Shown: positions 36,942-45,306 of the stretch, in pieces
How the letters are laid out: every line of letters begins with the position of its first letter
How positions within the stretch are numbered: position 1 is the stretch's first letter
Assembly: GCF_007970185.1 (NCBI RefSeq)
Contig: NZ_CP042431.1
Coordinates: 1,860,001 to 1,924,000, forward strand
Reading direction: 5' to 3'
DNA: 64,000 nucleotides
Source: Pseudobacter ginsenosidimutans
GTDB lineage: Bacteria; Bacteroidota; Bacteroidia; Chitinophagales; Chitinophagaceae
Notes under the pieces: model-generated
What the model was told of the DNA's origin: nothing
What the model saw: only the letters and a program-made list of their open reading frames with translations
Databases searched by the model: none
Translations under genes and position numbers: made by a program

Positions 36942-38390
36942 ATGTTTTCCCAATCCGTAAGCAGCAAGTGCTACCGCCTTGCGCTTTGTGCAATTGTTTT
37001 GTGCCTGATGTCTGCTAGCCTATTAGCGCAGGATGGATGTCCCGACCGGACCTTCCCTGTGATGAAACAGAAAAAAGTAACAGTGAGCATCCCTGGTACA
37101 GATATGATCAAAGGCTATCTGGAAGCTTTGCCCGAAACTTACAATGCGAGTCCTGGCAAGCGTTTCCCGCTAATGATCTTTTTCCATGGAGCCAATGAAG
37201 GCGGCGATGGCTCCGCTGAAAAGCTTTGCCTGCTGGTGAATCAGTGGTGGTGGGCGCCGCCATCACTCATCGAACTAAATCGTTTTCCTCACTGGACAAC
37301 AGATAAAAGTGGGCAACCCACACAGTTCATCCTGATCTCCGCACAACTGGCATATTTTGGTGATCCTTCCAAAGCCATCAATCCGCTGATCGATTACCTG
37401 CAGCAACGGTATCGCGTGGATGCTTCCAGGATCTATCTCACAGGATTGAGCGCCGGAGCTAATTTCATCATGAGCTACGCTGGCGCCAACGAAGCGAATG
37501 CCAACAGGGTTGCAGGAATTGCACCTGTGTCTCCCTGCATGAGCCTGAATTCACAGCAGGCTGCTGTGATTGCCCGCGCCAACCTCGCTTTCTATTCCGT
37601 GCAGTGCAGCACAGATGGCGCCTGCAGCGGATACACCGCAGCCAATAATGCAGCGCTGATCAATCAGCAAAATCCAACACTGAAAGCAGCCGCTACCACA
37701 TTGCCTGTTCCCAACTGGGCCTGCAACTCCTTCACACACGATGCCTGGGGCACGGCGTATGATACCACCTTCAAACAAAATATCAATGGCCGCAATCTGA
37801 ATATGTATGAATGGATGCTCCAGAATGTGCGCGCAGGTGCATTACCGGTAGTACTGAAAGATTATCAGATCAGGCTGGCACAAGGGAAAGTGGTGATCAA
37901 CTGGACTACCACCTATGAACACAATAATGCAGCCTTTATCATAGAAAGAACAGGCGAGACGCTTCCATTCAAGGAGATCGGCCGGGTGGCAGGATCCAAC
38001 AATGCTACAGGTAGTCAGTACCAATGGATAGACGAAAATCCACTGCCGGACCTGAATCAATACCGGCTTGTACAGGTTGATCAGGATGGCGTCAAAGAAT
38101 ATTTCGGGATCAAAACTATCCTCAACCACTCACAGGGATCGAAAGCAACAGTGATTGCTCCCAATCCCTTCAAAGGCGATCTCAGCGTTTACCTGCAACT
38201 TCCCCGGACAGAACGGGTTCGCATAGTCATCACAGATGTAAATGGGAAAAGATTACACAGTATCGATCAGCAATTACCGGCTGGAACTACCCCGCTGGAG
38301 TTCAAAACAGCCGCGTTGAGCAATGGCATTTACTTTTTGAAGATCGAAGGGAGATCATTTACCGAAAACAGGAAGATGGTGAAGCAATAA
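36942..38390 (+). CDS. Secreted alpha/beta-hydrolase with T9SS sorting domain, copy 2
   Basis: This 482-residue paralogue of the preceding gene has a signal peptide (LALCAIVLCLMSASLLAQ), an alpha/beta-hydrolase domain with FPLMIFFHGANEG, nucleophile elbow GLSAGAN and probable catalytic His in SFTHDAW, followed by the same linker (LPVVLKDYQIRLAQGKVVINW...DLNQYRLVQVDQDG) and a type A T9SS sorting domain ending SNGIYFLKIEGRSFTENRKMVKQ. An upstream TTG at 36900 keeps the frame open, but ATG 36942 begins the signal peptide. The two copies have diverged widely while keeping catalytic motifs, which suggests different substrates rather than a recent duplication. Confidence 0.88.
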   Translation: MFSQSVSSKCYRLALCAIVLCLMSASLLAQDGCPDRTFPVMKQKKVTVSIPGTDMIKGYLEALPETYNASPGKRFPLMIFFHGANEGGDGSAEKLCLLVNQWWWAPPSLIELNRFPHWTTDKSGQPTQFILISAQLAYFGDPSKAINPLIDYLQQRYRVDASRIYLTGLSAGANFIMSYAGANEANANRVAGIAPVSPCMSLNSQQAAVIARANLAFYSVQCSTDGACSGYTAANNAALINQQNPTLKAAATTLPVPNWACNSFTHDAWGTAYDTTFKQNINGRNLNMYEWMLQNVRAGALPVVLKDYQIRLAQGKVVINWTTTYEHNNAAFIIERTGETLPFKEIGRVAGSNNATGSQYQWIDENPLPDLNQYRLVQVDQDGVKEYFGIKTILNHSQGSKATVIAPNPFKGDLSVYLQLPRTERVRIVITDVNGKRLHSIDQQLPAGTTPLEFKTAALSNGIYFLKIEGRSFTENRKMVKQ

Positions 38391-38413
38391 CGGCGATGGA
38401 TACCTGCAATTGA

Positions 38414-39561
38414 TCAGCTTCTCAAAGACTGAACAAAGTTATTGATCACAGTTTTGTACAACTGCATATCATCGTCAATCGTTTGGAAAGGAAATACTGA
38501 AGCGCGTTGCAGCGCTGCTTGCAGGTTGAATTCCTCTTGCGTGAAACTGCATGCCAGTCTTTCTTTTTCGAGGTGACTGGCCAGGTACTCCTGTTCGGCC
38601 TGCCCGGGAGTAGGCACCAGGATACTTCTTTTTTTTGTTTTGAGAAGGTCCATCACAGTGGTATAGCCCGAGCGGCTGATCACCAGTTTTGCTTTGCAAA
38701 CAAGACGGTTCAATGCAGGCGCAGGCAAATGGTCGAAGCTGGTAAGATTGGGCAAAAGCTTTTCTCCTTTTGAATGCTTACCTGGCAGAGCTCTCACCAG
38801 TACAGCCCCCCATTGAATGCAGGTAATTGTTCCAGCAGCTTTTGCTCGAAGATGGATCTTTGCGGTTCCGGGCCTGAAAGTATGATGAGCAGATCCACGG
38901 GATGCGTGATCAGGTCTCCCGCTTGCATTTCAACAGGATCACATTTTTCAAACCTGCTGATCCCTCCAATATACTTCACAGGTGGAACAGGCATCATGGC
39001 CGGTTTTGCCAGTTCTCCCGCTATCGAATATCCATGAGGGTTATCAGGCACCCATACTTCCGAGAACCGGTTGATATGATTGTAATTCATCGAGCGGGCC
39101 CTGCTGTCGAACCATGGGCCCAGTCCGGTTTTTATAGCCAATTGATGAGTAATGAAAACGGAGGGAATATGTTCCGCATACAGACCAAAACGGTTGTCGG
39201 AGATGATTGCGTCCACCCGATGAGCAGAAAGGAAGTTTTTCAACCAACGATGCTCCTTTTTTATCCGTATCATCATTTTAGGTAGCTGGAACGCAATTCT
39301 AACGATGGTTATCCATCGATTTTTTGCGTACCTGATGCCATAGCCTTCCAGATCATGATAAATTAAGTGGGGGAATTCGGCTTTCAGAAGGGTTTTTTGC
39401 TGGCTGTTGCAAGCAATGACCACTTCGCAGCCTTCGTGTATAAGATGTTGAATTACAGGCACACAGCGCGTAGTATGACCCAGTCCCCAATCCAATGGGG
39501 ATAATAAAACTAGGGGTTTTCCACTATGGGGATTAAATTTAGCCTGAGTTGTCAATTTCAA
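38414..39561 (-). pseudogene. MurG/GT28-like glycosyltransferase, frameshifted in a G-tract
   Basis: Two minus-strand frames, 39561-38794 and 38797-38414, make one glycosyltransferase of about 380 residues. The first has the N-terminal Rossmann part (PLVLLSPLDWGLGHTTRCVPVIQHL, a glycosyltransferase 28/MurG-like start) through LLIILSGPEPQRSIFEQKLLEQLPAFNGG, then runs into a stop. The second carries the donor-binding C-terminal part (KLVISRSGYTTVMDLLKTKKRSILVPTPGQAEQEYLA). Adding one base to the run of six C (38806-38811; G on the coding strand) restores ...AFNGGAVLVRALPGKHS.... As sequenced the donor site is separated from the acceptor domain. Slippage in the tract, mutation or sequencing error are all possible. 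Confidence 0.82.
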
Positions 39562-39604
39562 ATAATAAATTGTTCGTAAAATAGTTTAATTTAGTAAAGA
39601 CCAT

Positions 39605-39751
39605 ATGATGAGAACTGTGAAAAAGCCAATGATTTTTTTGTTATTAATTGTTATCAGTCTTGTTGCTGTCAGTTGCAGTGCCGGAAATAAAATGGGAGGC
39701 TCATCCAAAAAATGCGGCTGCGGCTTGAACAGGGGTTTTGTAGGCTATTAA
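39605..39751 (+). CDS. Small Cys-rich lipoprotein (48 residues)
   Basis: This short frame starts at tandem ATGs (39605, 39608) and encodes a lipoprotein signal (MIFLLLIVISLVAVSC, lipobox Cys24), a short Gly/Ser/Lys linker and a tail KKCGCGLNRGFVGY. The signal, lipobox and compact Cys-Gly tail make it a believable gene despite its size. The function is not known to me. It lies 15 bases before a small soluble protein gene and divergent from the frameshifted glycosyltransferase, so the two small genes probably form an operon. Confidence 0.65.
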   Translation: MMRTVKKPMIFLLLIVISLVAVSCSAGNKMGGSSKKCGCGLNRGFVGY

Positions 39752-39766
39752 AAATCCTAATAAGAA

Positions 39767-40015
39767 ATGAAAACGCCCAATCGCGATTTGCTTGTCCTGG
39801 TGAAAGACGATCACCTTAGCGAAGCTGCTATGGAAAATGAACTGGAACAGCTCAACCAGTTACTTTTTCATTTTGAGACTATCGACAACTTCTGCGTAGC
39901 GCATGAAGTGTTCGATATGAACAGATATAAAGTGATCCATACGGCCAGGCATATCCGTAAACTGGTCCACCAGAAAGAACTGGAGCCGTTTGTTTTCATC
40001 TGCAATAAGAACTGA
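39767..40015 (+). CDS. Hypothetical small soluble protein
   Basis: An 82-residue protein with no recognised motif: mixed alpha/beta, acidic in the middle (EAAMENELEQLNQLLFHFE), containing two Cys (VCAH..., FICNKN) and several His. It is cotranscribed with the 48-residue Cys-rich lipoprotein just upstream and is followed by a shared terminator. No function is proposed. Confidence 0.6.
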   Translation: MKTPNRDLLVLVKDDHLSEAAMENELEQLNQLLFHFETIDNFCVAHEVFDMNRYKVIHTARHIRKLVHQKELEPFVFICNKN

Positions 40016-40051
40016 TTTATATACACGTTGACCTGAAATACCCATAATAAC

Positions 40052-40087
40052 AAAGCGGGTGTATCATTTACTGGTACACCCGCTTTT
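40052..40087. terminator. Bidirectional intrinsic terminator
   Basis: AAAGCGGGTGTA (40052-40063) and TACACCCGCTTT (40075-40086) form a perfect 12-bp stem between the convergent genes ending at 40015 (+) and 40111 (-), with T's downstream and A's upstream. Confidence 0.85.
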
Positions 40088-40110
40088 ATTTTGAAGATAA
40101 AAATGATTGT

Positions 40111-41367
40111 TTATGACAGCTGGGCCAGCGCATTGCGCAGTTGACTGATCATTGCAGGGATCTCCTCCACTTTGCAGGTGCCTACACTGAGACGATACCA
40201 GGGTGAAGTCTTTTCCGCACCGAAGGCGTAGAAAGGCACTACGGCCAGCTTGGCTGCACTCAGCAGGTAGGCGGTAACATCGCTTTGCTTTTCCAATACA
40301 GTACCATCGGCAGTCTTCTTGCCTTTCAGATCGAATTTGATGGTAAGATAGATAGCAGCCTGCGGAGCAATGGCGTCCACGGCAAATCCTTCTTTCTTCA
40401 GATCAGACAGACCATTGTAGATACCGCGAAGACGGGCTTCCAGGGCTGCTTTGAAATCTGTCAGGTATTGATCGATAGCTTCTTTGTTGTAAAGGAATTT
40501 CGCAACGGCCTTCTGCTCCGCCATGGGCGCCCATCCGCCGATATGGCTGAGGATGGCCTTCATTTTATCGATCACTGTTTTGGGGCCCATCGCCCAACCC
40601 ACACGCACACCTGTAGCGGCAAATACTTTACTGATGGCATCGATGAAGATGGTGTACTGCTGCATGGCAGGTCTGAGTGAAACAGGATTGTGATGTCGGA
40701 TATCCCCGTACGTAAGATGCCAGTACATCTGGTCATACATCACATACAGTTTTTTCTCGTTCTCACCACGGCCGGCATTCTCTTCGAGGACCATATCGCA
40801 GATGGCTGTCAGTTCCTTCTCGGAAAATGTTGTGCCGGTTGGATTCTGCGGAGAGCAGAGTGCCAGGAGTGTAGCTCCCTTGATAACAGGGCGGAGCTGC
40901 TCCACAGTAGGCATGAAATTGTTCTCCGGAGTGGCTTCCACCAAAACGTGCTCGGCTCCTACGAAATGTGCATAGTGATTATTATTCCAGGATGGCACTG
41001 CATACACAACTTTATCACCTTTATCCACGATAGCCCTGAACAAGCTGTAGATCAGCGGCCTTCCACCGGCAGCGATCAGGATCTCGGCATGTGAGTAATG
41101 GATCTGCTCCCTTTCTTTGATGAAAGCAGCCACAGCCTCACGGAGGTCAAGGTTACCTTCAGCGGCGGGATAGTTGGTAAAATGATTGCGGTATGCATCG
41201 ATGATCTCTTGCTGCAGTTGAGCAGGGATGGGGAAGATAGAGGGGTCGAAATCGCCTACAGTAAAATTGTAGATCTTTTCGCCCTGGCGTATCTTTTCTT
41301 TGATCTCGCCTCCAAGTTTCACGATCTCTGACCCGATCAGGGTTTCCGAAAGATGACTGAGTTTCAT
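40111..41367 (-). CDS. PLP-dependent aminotransferase, class I/II
   Basis: This 418-residue fold-type I aminotransferase has the family landmarks: AAGGRPLIYSLFRA (cofactor phosphate side), CSPQNPTGT with Asn175, Asp212 in VMYDQMYW and the Schiff-base Lys247 in DAISKVFAATGVRVGW, and a C-terminal Arg in WYRLSVGT for the substrate carboxylate. It resembles aspartate/aromatic aminotransferases; the amino donor cannot be fixed from motifs. The start at 41367 fits the usual family N-terminus. It is not cotranscribed with the gene beyond it. Confidence 0.9.
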   Translation of the reverse strand: MKLSHLSETLIGSEIVKLGGEIKEKIRQGEKIYNFTVGDFDPSIFPIPAQLQQEIIDAYRNHFTNYPAAEGNLDLREAVAAFIKEREQIHYSHAEILIAAGGRPLIYSLFRAIVDKGDKVVYAVPSWNNNHYAHFVGAEHVLVEATPENNFMPTVEQLRPVIKGATLLALCSPQNPTGTTFSEKELTAICDMVLEENAGRGENEKKLYVMYDQMYWHLTYGDIRHHNPVSLRPAMQQYTIFIDAISKVFAATGVRVGWAMGPKTVIDKMKAILSHIGGWAPMAEQKAVAKFLYNKEAIDQYLTDFKAALEARLRGIYNGLSDLKKEGFAVDAIAPQAAIYLTIKFDLKGKKTADGTVLEKQSDVTAYLLSAAKLAVVPFYAFGAEKTSPWYRLSVGTCKVEEIPAMISQLRNALAQLS

Positions 41368-41460
41368 GAGGCAAAAATAATAAAACTCTCTATTGGGACC
41401 CGGTTAAAAATTAACGCTCGTTAGTTAATTCCGAAAATATTGATGAATCTGCCTTTTGAG

Positions 41461-42744
41461 CTACTTATCGTACTTATTCAGGATGTCAACCACATTCTGG
41501 TCAAGGTGCACTGCTGTATCGCTCAAAGGCTTCCCGAAGAAATGGGTCTCGTATTCATTTCTGTATACGCCGTTTGCCTGCTTTTTCGCAAATTCCTCTT
41601 TATTCAATCCTGTTTTAAGTGAATAGATCGCAGCGATGATACCTAGCATCAGGTAGAAGCCCAGGTATACCCTGCTCAGTGATTTCAGCCAGGGCTTGCT
41701 ATTAAAAGGTGTGTGCAAAAGCACGGCGATGATCAAAGGCAGAACCGGTACCCAGAACCGGGGATCATAATAAGGCCAGTTGATGATTATGAAAGCATAG
41801 AACACCAGGTACATTTTGATATAGAAAGGAATGCCGCTTCGTTTTGAGAACAGGACCCAGAAGAGCCAGATCAGTATGGCCACTCCCAGCATTACGAACA
41901 AAGCAGGGCCAGCTGCGCCGGGCAGATAGCCCATCAGTTTGGAAGCAGGCATATTCACAAACACTTCGCCGAGTTCCTGTAAATGGTTCTTCAGGTTTTC
42001 AGCAAAGAAAGAGCCCGCGCCTTTGCCCATCGATGTTTTCAGGAGGCTGGTATAATCCATGATCTTGAGTTGTTTGGCAAAGAAGGCCAGGATAGCCAGC
42101 ACAACTATAATTGCAACGATCACCAGTTTATTCTTTCGGATGATCCGGCTGATCTCAGCCCTGTGCTGGTATACCACACCCAGTACCAGTGCGGGGATCA
42201 GTGAAATACCTACGGTCCTGGTGAGCAATGTGAGGAAACCCAACAGGAATGCAAGGATCAGCCATTTGTATCCTTTTTGTTTTGTATAAAGATGAAAACA
42301 GTACAAAGAGGAGCAGGAGAAGAAAATGTATTGCATCTCGGAGAGAGGATGCGTGGAGAACTTGATCACCGTCCAGTTGAAAAGCACCAGCGAATAAAAT
42401 AGAAAAGGGGAAAGCTGTTCACTGAACAGCTTCCTTACAAACCAGATACCCAGGAACAGATAGATGCAGTTTACGAAAACGATGAAGAACCCGTTCAGTA
42501 TGCCCAGCTTGGAAAGGCCGATCAACAGTGCCGTATATCCATAAGGCAGGTAATCGGTAGCGGCGAAGGAATCCGGCGGGCAGCCATATTCCAGGCAGTC
42601 TTTGATATTATAATACCGGATGGAATCGAAATGGATATGCAGTGGGGTGAAACAGGCAGCCAGGTAAGCCAGGGCCATAACGGTGAACAATCCCCGCAGG
42701 ATCCTGGTGGTGCCGGTGCTTGGGGTTGGTTGGATGCTTGTCAT
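41461..42744 (-). CDS. Polytopic membrane protein, GT-C/PMT-like glycosyltransferase
   Basis: This 427-residue protein has about ten membrane helices. It starts with a short cytoplasmic tail and a helix (GLFTVMALAYLAACF), then a periplasmic loop with HIHFDSIRYYNI, an acidic segment that sits where GT-C enzymes have their catalytic Asp. Later features include TRTVGISLIPALVLG and a conserved-looking YYDPRFWVPVLPLI near the C-terminal helices. This is the pattern of polyprenyl-phosphate-sugar-dependent glycosyltransferases (GT39/PMT-like). It forms an operon with a GT2 enzyme (which could make the lipid-linked sugar) and a methyltransferase, 11 bases away. Confidence 0.7.
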   Translation of the reverse strand: MTSIQPTPSTGTTRILRGLFTVMALAYLAACFTPLHIHFDSIRYYNIKDCLEYGCPPDSFAATDYLPYGYTALLIGLSKLGILNGFFIVFVNCIYLFLGIWFVRKLFSEQLSPFLFYSLVLFNWTVIKFSTHPLSEMQYIFFSCSSLYCFHLYTKQKGYKWLILAFLLGFLTLLTRTVGISLIPALVLGVVYQHRAEISRIIRKNKLVIVAIIVVLAILAFFAKQLKIMDYTSLLKTSMGKGAGSFFAENLKNHLQELGEVFVNMPASKLMGYLPGAAGPALFVMLGVAILIWLFWVLFSKRSGIPFYIKMYLVFYAFIIINWPYYDPRFWVPVLPLIIAVLLHTPFNSKPWLKSLSRVYLGFYLMLGIIAAIYSLKTGLNKEEFAKKQANGVYRNEYETHFFGKPLSDTAVHLDQNVVDILNKYDK

Positions 42745-42755
42745 AGTTGAAGGGT

Positions 42756-43496
42756 TTATTTTTTCCGGCCGATGGCTATAACGGAGAGGCCCAGCCGGTG
42801 AAAGGTAATCTGGTCTATCAGTCTGAATAAGGGCACGAGCTTGTTGAAGGTCTTGAGCTGGCTGGCGGGGATGATCTTTTTACGGAGCAGGCTGCCACTC
42901 AGCCACCATCCGAAGATGCCTGCTGCATTGAAATACCTTGTATTGGTCACTTCAAACCCCTGCCTTTCCAATAAACCGGAAAGACGTTTCGCACTGTAAC
43001 GCTTGAAATGGCCGAGCTCTTTGTCGAACGGATTATAGAGCCATTGATAAGCCGGCACCAGTATCACTGCATTCCCCCCGGGCTTCAGCATTTGGTGGCA
43101 ATGGGCAATGGCCAGATCGTCGTTCCGGATATGTTCCACCACATTGAGGGCAACAACGGTATCAAAGGAATTGGAGAGGGCGGAATACCTGGTATTGAAG
43201 TCGGGCGCTACCAGGTCCAGGTTCACCACCTGCTGCAGACCGGGATGGTTCCCGAATTGTTTCTGTAACAGGTGGCAATATTCTTTTCGCAGGTCTGTGG
43301 CTGTTAGAGTGAGGCCATGGTCAAGAAAAAAAGCAGACAGGTTGCCGATGCCGCTGCCAACTTCCAGTACTTCCCCGCGGCACCAGGGAGCAATGGCATC
43401 ATAAAGCCAGCGGTTGAATTGTTTGGCCTGCGCAAATTGTTCCAGGGTTTCCAAACCTGCCGGGTCCGTATGCTGCAAATCTTCGAAACCTGTCAT
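42756..43496 (-). CDS. Class I SAM-dependent methyltransferase
   Basis: This 246-residue enzyme has motif [12 protein letters not shown] (about 43-53), a motif II-type acidic segment ([10 protein letters not shown]), motif post-II with [12 protein letters not shown] and [14 protein letters not shown], all typical of the Methyltransf_11/12 group. Its start ATG overlaps the upstream GT2 stop by four bases (ATGA), so translation is coupled. In this glycan operon a sugar or lipid-carrier methyl transfer is plausible but not shown. Confidence 0.9.
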   Translation of the reverse strand: MTGFEDLQHTDPAGLETLEQFAQAKQFNRWLYDAIAPWCRGEVLEVGSGIGNLSAFFLDHGLTLTATDLRKEYCHLLQKQFGNHPGLQQVVNLDLVAPDFNTRYSALSNSFDTVVALNVVEHIRNDDLAIAHCHQMLKPGGNAVILVPAYQWLYNPFDKELGHFKRYSAKRLSGLLERQGFEVTNTRYFNAAGIFGWWLSGSLLRKKIIPASQLKTFNKLVPLFRLIDQITFHRLGLSVIAIGRKK

Positions 43497-44215
43497 CTGC
43501 TGAACAGGTTATACTTCAAAATGCAATAGATGGCGCGGAACCCGTCTTTCCAGTTGATCTTCTTGCCTTCTGCATAAGTACGACCGTAGTACGAAATACC
43601 TACTTCATATATACGGATGTCTTTGATACGGGACACTTTGGCGGTAACTTCCGGCTCGAACCCGAATCGGTTTTCCTTCAATTTGATCGATTGAATAATG
43701 GGGGTACGGAACATTTTATAACAGGTTTCCATGTCTGTCAGGTTTAAATTGGTGAACATATTGCTGAGCATGGTCAGGAACTTGTTACCAATGGAGTGCC
43801 AGAAGAAAAGGATACGGTGTGAATTCCCTCCAAGGAAGCGGCTGCCGAATACCACGTCTGCATTTCCACGGAAAATGGGATGGATCAGCACATTGTATTC
43901 TTCAGGATCATATTCGAGATCGGCATCCTGTATGATAGTATAATCTCCGGTGGCATGTGCAATGCCGGTATGAAGCGCGGCGCCTTTGCCTTTGTTCACT
44001 TCGTGATTGATGAACCGGATATTCTGATCAGGGTGCGCAGACATATATGCCTGAACGGCTTCCACAGTATTATCCCTCGAACAATCATTAACGATGATCA
44101 CTTCTTTTTCGATATCGTTCAATAGTTTTACTGCCGCGATCCGGTCCAGGATCAGGTGAATAGTGGCTCCTTCGTTGTAAGCTGGAATTACAATGGAGAG
44201 TTTTTGGAAGTTCAT
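43493..44215 (-). CDS. Glycosyltransferase family 2 (dolichyl/polyprenyl-phosphate sugar synthase-like)
   Basis: This 240-residue enzyme has the GT2 start [12 protein letters not shown] (about 8-19), VNDCSRDNT, the DXD metal site as D97-A-D99 ([14 protein letters not shown]) and a [10 protein letters not shown] segment. It lacks C-terminal membrane helices and is the size of soluble DPM1-like synthases that load a sugar onto a polyprenyl phosphate. It is the first gene of the three-gene operon and overlaps the methyltransferase by four bases, so it likely supplies the lipid-linked donor for the polytopic protein downstream. Confidence 0.9.
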   Translation of the reverse strand: MNFQKLSIVIPAYNEGATIHLILDRIAAVKLLNDIEKEVIIVNDCSRDNTVEAVQAYMSAHPDQNIRFINHEVNKGKGAALHTGIAHATGDYTIIQDADLEYDPEEYNVLIHPIFRGNADVVFGSRFLGGNSHRILFFWHSIGNKFLTMLSNMFTNLNLTDMETCYKMFRTPIIQSIKLKENRFGFEPEVTAKVSRIKDIRIYEVGISYYGRTYAEGKKINWKDGFRAIYCILKYNLFSR

Positions 44216-44445
44216 TTTTTCTCGTCAATGATTTAAGGTGATTATCAAAATGATGATAAATATTACAGGATAAACGATGGAATCATCGTCTATGGTATTC
44301 ATGAGTTATTGAACAGGGAATTGGCAAAGGCGGCAATCAGGAACTGATACTGGAAGAAAAGCCAGAGGGCTTAAATCTATAAAATTTTTCTAACATAAAA
44401 TATTCTCTATCTTTATTAATGTCTAAACGCTAAATCGAACCAAAC

Positions 44446-45084
44446 ATGAAAAAACTGGTTTTATCCGCTGCCTTACTTGCAGCTTCGGGCATTTTCTTCT
44501 CCGCATTCAGAAAATCTGCTCCAGCATCACTGACAACCACAAACGCTCAAAACGTTGCAACCAAATGGGTTTTGGATAAATCACATTCCAATATCCGTTT
44601 CACCGTTACCCATATGGTGGTTTCTGAAGCTGAGGGCTCATTTAAATCCTTCGACGGCACTTTCGTTGCTGAGAAAGCCGATTTTTCCGACGCGAAAATA
44701 AACTTTACAATTGATGTTAACTCCATCAATACTGATAATGAGAATAGGGATAAACACTTAAAAGGCGATGATTTCTTCAACGCAGAGAAGTTTCCCCAGA
44801 TAAAATTTGAAAGCACCGCCTTCAAACCACAGGGTGGGAATAAGTATAAGCTCGAAGGCAATCTGACTGTTCGCGACATCACCAAGCCTGTTAGTTTTGA
44901 TGTAACCTATGGTGGTACCATCGCCAGCGGACGTGGCGCCAAAGCGGGTTTCAAGGCCAAGACCAGCATCGACCGCTTTGAATTCGGTCTGAAATGGAAC
45001 CGTATGACCGAAGCCGGCGGCCTGGCTGTAGGTAAAGACGTGGAAGTTACTGTGAACATCGAGCTCAACGAAGCAAAACAATAG
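44446..45084 (+). CDS. YceI-family periplasmic lipid-binding protein
   Basis: This 212-residue exported protein has a signal peptide (MKKLVLSAALLAASGIFFSAF) and a YceI lipocalin-like beta-barrel (about 40-210) with the family's landmarks: KWVLDKSHSNIRFTVTHM, INFTIDVNSINTDNENRDKHLKGDDFFNAEKFPQIKFEST, LTVRDITKPVSFDVTY and the closing VEVTVNIELNEAK. YceI proteins bind isoprenoid chains such as polyprenyl ligands. The gene is monocistronic and ends just before a block of GC-rich palindromes. Confidence 0.93.
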   Translation: MKKLVLSAALLAASGIFFSAFRKSAPASLTTTNAQNVATKWVLDKSHSNIRFTVTHMVVSEAEGSFKSFDGTFVAEKADFSDAKINFTIDVNSINTDNENRDKHLKGDDFFNAEKFPQIKFESTAFKPQGGNKYKLEGNLTVRDITKPVSFDVTYGGTIASGRGAKAGFKAKTSIDRFEFGLKWNRMTEAGGLAVGKDVEVTVNIELNEAKQ

Positions 45085-45104
45085 TTTCGCAGCTGCTTCT
45101 TGCC

Positions 45105-45219
45105 CGCCTCCGGCGAGTGAGTTATTTTTTTATCGCCTCCGCCGACCAACCAGGAGTTACACCCGATTGGCTCGCCGGAGGCGAACTAATATTAGCCAGT
45201 CGCCGGGGACGAGCGACTG
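45105..45219. repeat. GC-rich palindromic repeat block with CAGTCGC hairpin
   Basis: This intergenic block has a 13-base inverted repeat, CGCCTCCGGCGAG (45105-45117) and CTCGCCGGAGGCG (45171-45183), then a second palindrome CAGTCGC (45197-45203) / GCGACTG (45213-45219) with a CCGG-containing loop. The second resembles the palindrome at 53194-53220. It looks like REP-type intergenic repeat DNA rather than an ordinary terminator, since no T-run follows. Confidence 0.65.
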
Positions 45220-45306
45220 CTCCATGATATACGGTATCTTCGCAACTGCTTAACAAGCCAACTGTTTATTTTTTAATATATTAGAGCCTGTTTGATTATC
45301 GATACC

